Positions 8,061-10,640 of a stretch of DNA of 10,640 nucleotides are shown here, piece after piece. The stretch is from an uncultured Porphyromonadaceae bacterium (GTDB lineage Bacteria > Bacteroidota > Bacteroidia > Bacteroidales > Muribaculaceae). Position 1 is the first letter of the stretch. Every line of letters starts with the position of its first letter. The position numbers and the translations under genes are program-made. The stretch is from assembly GCA_947175225.1 (NCBI GenBank), contig CAMWLX010000081.1:1-10640 (forward strand). The letters run 5' to 3'. Below the pieces are notes generated by a model. That model had not been told where the DNA came from. It made no database searches and saw only the letters and a list, made by a program, of their open reading frames with translations.

Positions 8061-8231
8061 TTATTTATTGTTTACCACCTTAAATTTTATCTCTTCCTTG
8101 CATCGGGGGCATTCGATTCGGTATATTCCCGGTTTAGTTGGAACAATGAATGCGTATTTTGCACCGCATCTCTCACACTCTACCAGCCTTCTTGGTTGCC
8201 GGATGTTAGCATTTGTATTGGATTTTTTCAT
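8061..8231 (-). CDS. stand-alone zinc-ribbon protein, 56 aa
   Basis: A short gene with ATG at 8231 and TAA at 8061. The ATG overlaps the upstream stop as ATGA (8231-8228), and the next gene starts 7 nt later, so it fits the operon exactly. The protein is basic at its N-terminus and has two CxxC knuckles: CERC (Cys19/22) and CPRC (Cys41/44). The spacer between them is typical of a zinc ribbon. The pattern CxxCGxxY/F, a Pro-Gly-x-Tyr turn, then C..C and K-F-K matches the first ribbon of the FHA protein encoded at 6569-7417. It has no membrane segment. A small cytoplasmic adaptor that binds protein or nucleic acid is possible; the function is unknown. The overlap and Cys spacing make a real gene much more likely than a chance reading frame. 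Confidence 0.85.
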   Translation of the reverse strand: MKKSNTNANIRQPRRLVECERCGAKYAFIVPTKPGIYRIECPRCKEEIKFKVVNNK

Positions 8232-9070
8232 GTTAGCGAAATGTCACTTTGGATGTTGGGATTATCTTCATTCATTGCTATGTCGAATTCGTTAGGAGCT
8301 ATGTATTCTGTATGACCATGCTGTTGTGCATACATGAGTTCTACATCACTAACATCGATATCTCCTGGTAGTTGTGCTATGACTTCACCCTCTGGGGTAG
8401 CTACCAAATCATAAACCCTATCTCCGTCTACATCCATAATGATTCTTTGATTTCCATCTTGGTCATGGACCAGAGCTGCATTAAGTTCGTTGCCCTCTAC
8501 TGTATATACTGTGCCTATATCATCTACAAGCAGTATGTCTTCAAGATCTATATCTTGGGGATCTATCTCTTCTACTATGACATCTACAATGTCTGATGGA
8601 TCAGGAGCCGGTATAGGCTCGCGTTCCGGTTCTGGATCTGGTTCCGGCACAGGCTCAGGTTCCGGTTCTGGATCTGGATCAGGTTCCGGCACAGGCTCGC
8701 GTTCCGGCTCTGGATTCAGTTCCGGCACAGGTTCGGGGTCCGGCTCTGGAATTGGTTCCGGCTCCGGCGCAGGTTCTGAACCCGACTGGGGAGCGGTAGG
8801 AGGATTATCTGTTACATTTGATGTTTCCGATGGATTTGGAGGTTGATTAGAAGAAGGTTCCTGAGTCGGGTCTGCTTCCAGAATTGGCGATGGTTCCGGG
8901 GTGGTATCCGCGTCGGGAGTTGATTCTTTCTTAAGTTCATCATACAAAATATTGGCTGCTTCAACGCTAATTGCTCCCGCGGCTACGGCTGCCGCGATGC
9001 TGGAATATGTCCATTTCTTTCCATTGCCATTTCCATTGCTTATGGAATTGTTGAGTGGTTTTGTATTCAT
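8228..9070 (-). CDS. unrecognised Pro/Glu-repeat acidic protein with IQSD tail, 280 aa
   Basis: The family is unknown. Order of parts: a polar Asn/Gly-rich start; an Ala-rich segment at about 24-41 (SSIAAAVAAGAISVEAAN), too short and polar to be a sure membrane helix; a Pro/Ser/Thr-rich linker; a Pro-Glu/Pro-Asp dipeptide tract at about 100-158, likely a stiff extended spacer; and an acidic globular-looking end (160-280). That end contains DVDGDRVYD (213-221), which resembles a calcium-binding loop, and finishes NPNIQSDISLT. Layout and tail match the 210-aa protein encoded at 7421-8053. I chose ATG 9070. A longer frame from TTG 9130 would place its start inside the -33 promoter element, whereas ATG 9070 leaves a leader of about 20 nt. 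It is the first gene of the main operon. TonB also has Pro-Glu spacers, but its C-terminal domain is absent here. Confidence 0.82.
   Translation of the reverse strand: MNTKPLNNSISNGNGNGKKWTYSSIAAAVAAGAISVEAANILYDELKKESTPDADTTPEPSPILEADPTQEPSSNQPPNPSETSNVTDNPPTAPQSGSEPAPEPEPIPEPDPEPVPELNPEPEREPVPEPDPDPEPEPEPVPEPDPEPEREPIPAPDPSDIVDVIVEEIDPQDIDLEDILLVDDIGTVYTVEGNELNAALVHDQDGNQRIIMDVDGDRVYDLVATPEGEVIAQLPGDIDVSDVELMYAQQHGHTEYIAPNEFDIAMNEDNPNIQSDISLT
8597..8773 (-). repeat. degenerate coding repeat (Pro-Glu/Pro-Asp tract)
   Basis: The DNA encoding residues 100-158 of the acidic protein is built from 6-nt Pro-acid units and larger copies. GTTCCGGCACAGG (plus strand) recurs at 8641, 8683 and 8719, and GCGTTCCGG recurs at 8621 and 8699. 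Such arrays change length by slippage or recombination in multiples that keep the frame. Confidence 0.8.
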
Positions 9071-9099
9071 ATTGTTCTGTTGTTTAATGTTTTCGGTAG

Positions 9100-9131
9100 C
9101 AAAATTAATTGCTTGAAAATAAGATACCAAA
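9100..9131 (-). promoter_or_regulatory. Bacteroides-type sigma-ABfr promoter for the main operon
   Basis: On the minus strand, TTTG (9131-9128) is followed after 20 nt by TAATTTTG (9107-9100). This matches the known Bacteroides consensus of -33 TTTG and -7 TAnnTTTG with about 19-21 nt between them. The expected transcription start, near 9093, leaves a leader of roughly 20 nt before ATG 9070. The next seven genes have no intergenic gap longer than 16 nt, so this promoter probably drives them all. Confidence 0.8.
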
Positions 9132-9167
9132 CTTTTTTATGTCTACCGTTTGAATCTATAGGGATTA

Positions 9168-9198
9168 ATTGACGAAACTATACTCCTCGATTGACGAA
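9168..9198 (-). promoter_or_regulatory. 9-bp direct repeat upstream of the operon promoter, candidate operator
   Basis: TTCGTCAAT occurs twice on the minus strand (9198-9190 and 9176-9168), with starts 22 bp apart, about two helical turns. The pair lies about 37-67 bp upstream of the -33 element and about 75-105 bp upstream of the predicted transcription start. Same-face spacing is what a dimeric activator would use, but the site matches no regulator I know. A separate 8-mer, CAATTAAT, also occurs twice, at 9171-9164 and 9111-9104, the latter overlapping the -7 element. Confidence 0.4.
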
Positions 9199-9221
9199 GT
9201 ATTTCTTCACTATCTCATTTA

Positions 9222-9953
9222 TTAGTTCCAGTCTACTACTACTTCTTCAACTACTGCTTTTGACCCTATAAGCTGCGGATGTTGTGAGTCTGTCATATTG
9301 GCAGTTGTGTGCTGAACATCATTATATACATAATTGAATAACTCCTTGACTGTAATTTTTTTATCATTGTTCACATCTGCTTTTCCTCTTAATCCTTTAA
9401 GTAGGGCTTGTGTGAAGAATCCATGTCCAACCAATGGGTGTTCTATGGAATACTCATCTGCTCGGCTTGACATCATATAGATCATGTTCCCCGTTGTTGG
9501 GGCTTTATATGTGCTTGTTTTGTCACTTACATCTGTTACACTTCCGGAATGACATGCATCAATAAAACATATTTTTGCTGAAGCCTCTGACTTTGATAGA
9601 ATATCATTTATTTCTTGATAGGTAATGGTTTTATCGTAGCCCACAATACCACCGGGATAACCATGCCCGCTGAAGAATAATATAATTTTATCTTCTTTTT
9701 GAGCCCTGTTTGCCAATGCTCTTAATTTTTCCAACACATTGTCTTTATTTGCATATTTACTTGTAAGGATTGTTATGTCCTTGGTGTGATTGACCATCAC
9801 ATCTTTAAACTGTTTGGCATCCTTTGTTGTTTGCGACAGGTTTTTGTTACTATCCTGATACTTTGATACTCCTATACTCAATACAAAGGTACGGGCATCG
9901 ATTGTGACTGCAAATATGACAGCCATCACTAAGAGTGTTACGATTCTTTTCAT
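9222..9953 (-). CDS. secreted caspase-like (peptidase C14) protease with EF-hand-like loop, 243 aa
   Basis: A signal peptide (about 1-20: Lys/Arg, hydrophobic core, Ala20) directs it out of the cytoplasm. The caspase/metacaspase fold is clear. The first strand is RTFVLSIGVSKY (21-32). SGHG (95-98) carries catalytic His97. CFIDACHSG (129-137) carries catalytic Cys134. 'MMSSRADEYS' and 'GHGFFTQALLKGL' are the usual C14 follow-on elements. Residues 193-204 fit an EF-hand loop (Asp193, Asn195, Asp197, Ile200, Thr201, Glu204), with Lys where Gly is usual, so calcium control is possible. At 243 aa it is little more than the catalytic domain. Bacterial members often cleave after basic residues, but specificity cannot be read here. 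It follows the membrane FHA gene after 1 nt and precedes the kinase operon, suggesting it is an effector or processing protease of the same system. Confidence 0.92.
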   Translation of the reverse strand: MKRIVTLLVMAVIFAVTIDARTFVLSIGVSKYQDSNKNLSQTTKDAKQFKDVMVNHTKDITILTSKYANKDNVLEKLRALANRAQKEDKIILFFSGHGYPGGIVGYDKTITYQEINDILSKSEASAKICFIDACHSGSVTDVSDKTSTYKAPTTGNMIYMMSSRADEYSIEHPLVGHGFFTQALLKGLRGKADVNNDKKITVKELFNYVYNDVQHTTANMTDSQHPQLIGSKAVVEEVVVDWN

Positions 9954-9954
9954 A

Positions 9955-10578
9955 TTAATGTGCTTTGCAGATTATATGTTCTCGATTAATTATCTCATTT
10001 TTGCCCATTGGTCTTCTACATTTAGGGCATATCATTTCTTCTTGGAGTTTCTTTATTCTTTTTTCTAAATTGTTTAACAACCGATCTGTGATAACAGGAG
10101 AAAATAGTCCTGGTGCTAAAATTATGAGCCTTGATAAATCCGGACTACTTTTTATCCATGGTATACAATATGATAATCCATAACATAAGAGCATAAGTGC
10201 GGGGGGCACAAACTTGGATATTCTCCTTTGAGACTCTAATTGTTTCTTTGCTTCCTCTAATTCTTGATATTTTTCATATAATTTCTCAAAATCTTCCCGA
10301 TAATCATTCGGATGAAGCACACGTCGAGCTTTAAAATAAAACCCTCGGTGTCCTTGTTCCCCTAACCGTATCCATGTGTCAGGTGTTACAGCAACTCTCT
10401 GATACCTACGAAAAAGTCCATTTTCTTCTACAAATGTCCCATTAGTAGATTCCATATCTTCCAGTGTCCAACTGTCTCCATCTATCGTGATCGTTGCATG
10501 GGTATGGCTTACTGACGAGTGAGTATTATCTATTGAAATTGGATTTTGATGATCCCTTCCAAGAGTAAATGTCTTCAT
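9955..10578 (-). CDS. FHA-domain membrane protein with C-terminal zinc-binding motif, 207 aa
   Basis: The N-terminal FHA domain (about 1-88) has a canonical phosphothreonine-binding site: GR (7-8), SHTH with Ser24 and His27, and STNGT with Asn46-Gly47. A charged coiled-coil-like helix (about 93-120) leads to two hydrophobic helices (about 124-140 and 147-163). A second charged helix ends in CPKC (184-187) and CKAH (204-207), a plausible zinc site. With two membrane passes, both the FHA and the zinc end should face the cytoplasm, where the kinase domain also lies. It is the first complete gene in the window and is followed by the caspase gene after 1 nt. The 62 upstream bases contain no TAnnTTTG element, so its promoter is outside the window or of another type. 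It is a likely reader of kinase phosphorylation, tethered to the membrane. Confidence 0.88.
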   Translation of the reverse strand: MKTFTLGRDHQNPISIDNTHSSVSHTHATITIDGDSWTLEDMESTNGTFVEENGLFRRYQRVAVTPDTWIRLGEQGHRGFYFKARRVLHPNDYREDFEKLYEKYQELEEAKKQLESQRRISKFVPPALMLLCYGLSYCIPWIKSSPDLSRLIILAPGLFSPVITDRLLNNLEKRIKKLQEEMICPKCRRPMGKNEIINREHIICKAH

Positions 10579-10640
10579 TTTAGTTCTGTTTTTTAATGTA
10601 TATTAGCGTATTCTTCCCTCAGAATAGGTTAGAAATAAGG

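Noticed and set aside
7896..8315. 139-codon plus-strand reading frame across three genes
   Set aside because: It runs antisense to the acidic and zinc-ribbon genes, both of which have coherent features and tight junctions.
8597..8773. CRISPR or satellite array
   Set aside because: The repeats are 6-nt-based, in frame, and have no unique spacers; they encode a Pro-acid tract.
8490..8846. Plus-strand Gly-Ser repeat reading frame
   Set aside because: It is the mirror of the Pro-Glu codon repeat on the minus strand and has no promoter or neighbouring support.
8228..9070. TonB-like energy transducer
   Set aside because: It shares a Pro-Glu spacer, but there is no convincing N-terminal membrane helix and no C-terminal TonB domain.
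9071..9130. N-terminal extension of the Pro/Glu-rich protein starting at TTG 9130
   Set aside because: The first codon is TTG and overlaps the -33 TTTG element, and the extension covers the whole promoter. ATG 9070 gives a normal leader.
9199..9221. Terminator between the caspase gene and the main operon
   Set aside because: Only a 4-bp GAAG/CTTC stem can be drawn after the stop, with no T tract, so read-through from the FHA/caspase pair cannot be ruled out.
1066..10578. Type VI secretion regulatory locus (kinase/PP2C/FHA)
   Set aside because: The same three enzyme types occur there, but no Tss/Hcp/VgrG-type gene is present in the window and the extra genes do not fit.

Overview
The window is a densely packed, one-direction gene block: every convincing gene lies on the minus strand, so transcription runs from high to low coordinates. 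The source is most likely a member of the Bacteroidota, probably order Bacteroidales. Support comes from the AT-rich composition, the lack of obvious Shine-Dalgarno sequences, a well-matched Bacteroides-type promoter (TTTG, 20 nt, TAATTTTG at 9131-9100), and a kinase carrying what looks like a BACON domain. The species cannot be named from sequence alone. No stretch over 300 bases lacks a gene. I saw no tRNA, rRNA, insertion sequence or CRISPR array.

Upstream module (10578-9222): an FHA protein with a two-helix membrane anchor and a C-terminal CxxC/CxxH cluster is followed after 1 nt by a secreted caspase-fold (C14) peptidase with His97, Cys134 and an EF-hand-like loop. A 151-nt spacer (9221-9071) follows. 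It holds a strong promoter candidate and, upstream of it, a 9-bp direct repeat at 22-bp spacing.

Main module (9070-1066): eight tightly packed genes, four of the seven junctions separated by 16 nt or less and three overlapping as ATGA. In order they encode a Pro/Glu-repeat acidic protein, a 56-residue zinc ribbon, a second acidic protein with the same type of C-terminal tail, a triple-zinc-ribbon FHA protein, a PP2C phosphatase, a secreted Sel1-repeat protein, a transmembrane Ser/Thr kinase (kinase, BACON-like, TM, TPR-like), and a second secreted Sel1-repeat protein. A hairpin follows the last stop codon. A third secreted Sel1-repeat gene (963-28) then begins after a 102-nt gap, and a possible start codon at positions 3-1 hints that the series continues beyond the window.

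Family knowledge suggests a complete Ser/Thr phospho-signalling circuit: a writer (kinase), an eraser (PP2C) and readers (two FHA proteins). The kinase would cross the inner membrane, with helical repeats facing the same periplasmic space as the Sel1 proteins and the caspase-like peptidase. The two acidic proteins with the shared tail are unrecognised and are the best candidates for system-specific substrates or scaffolds. That functional model is inference; no phenotype (defence, cell death, envelope stress) can be read from the sequence.
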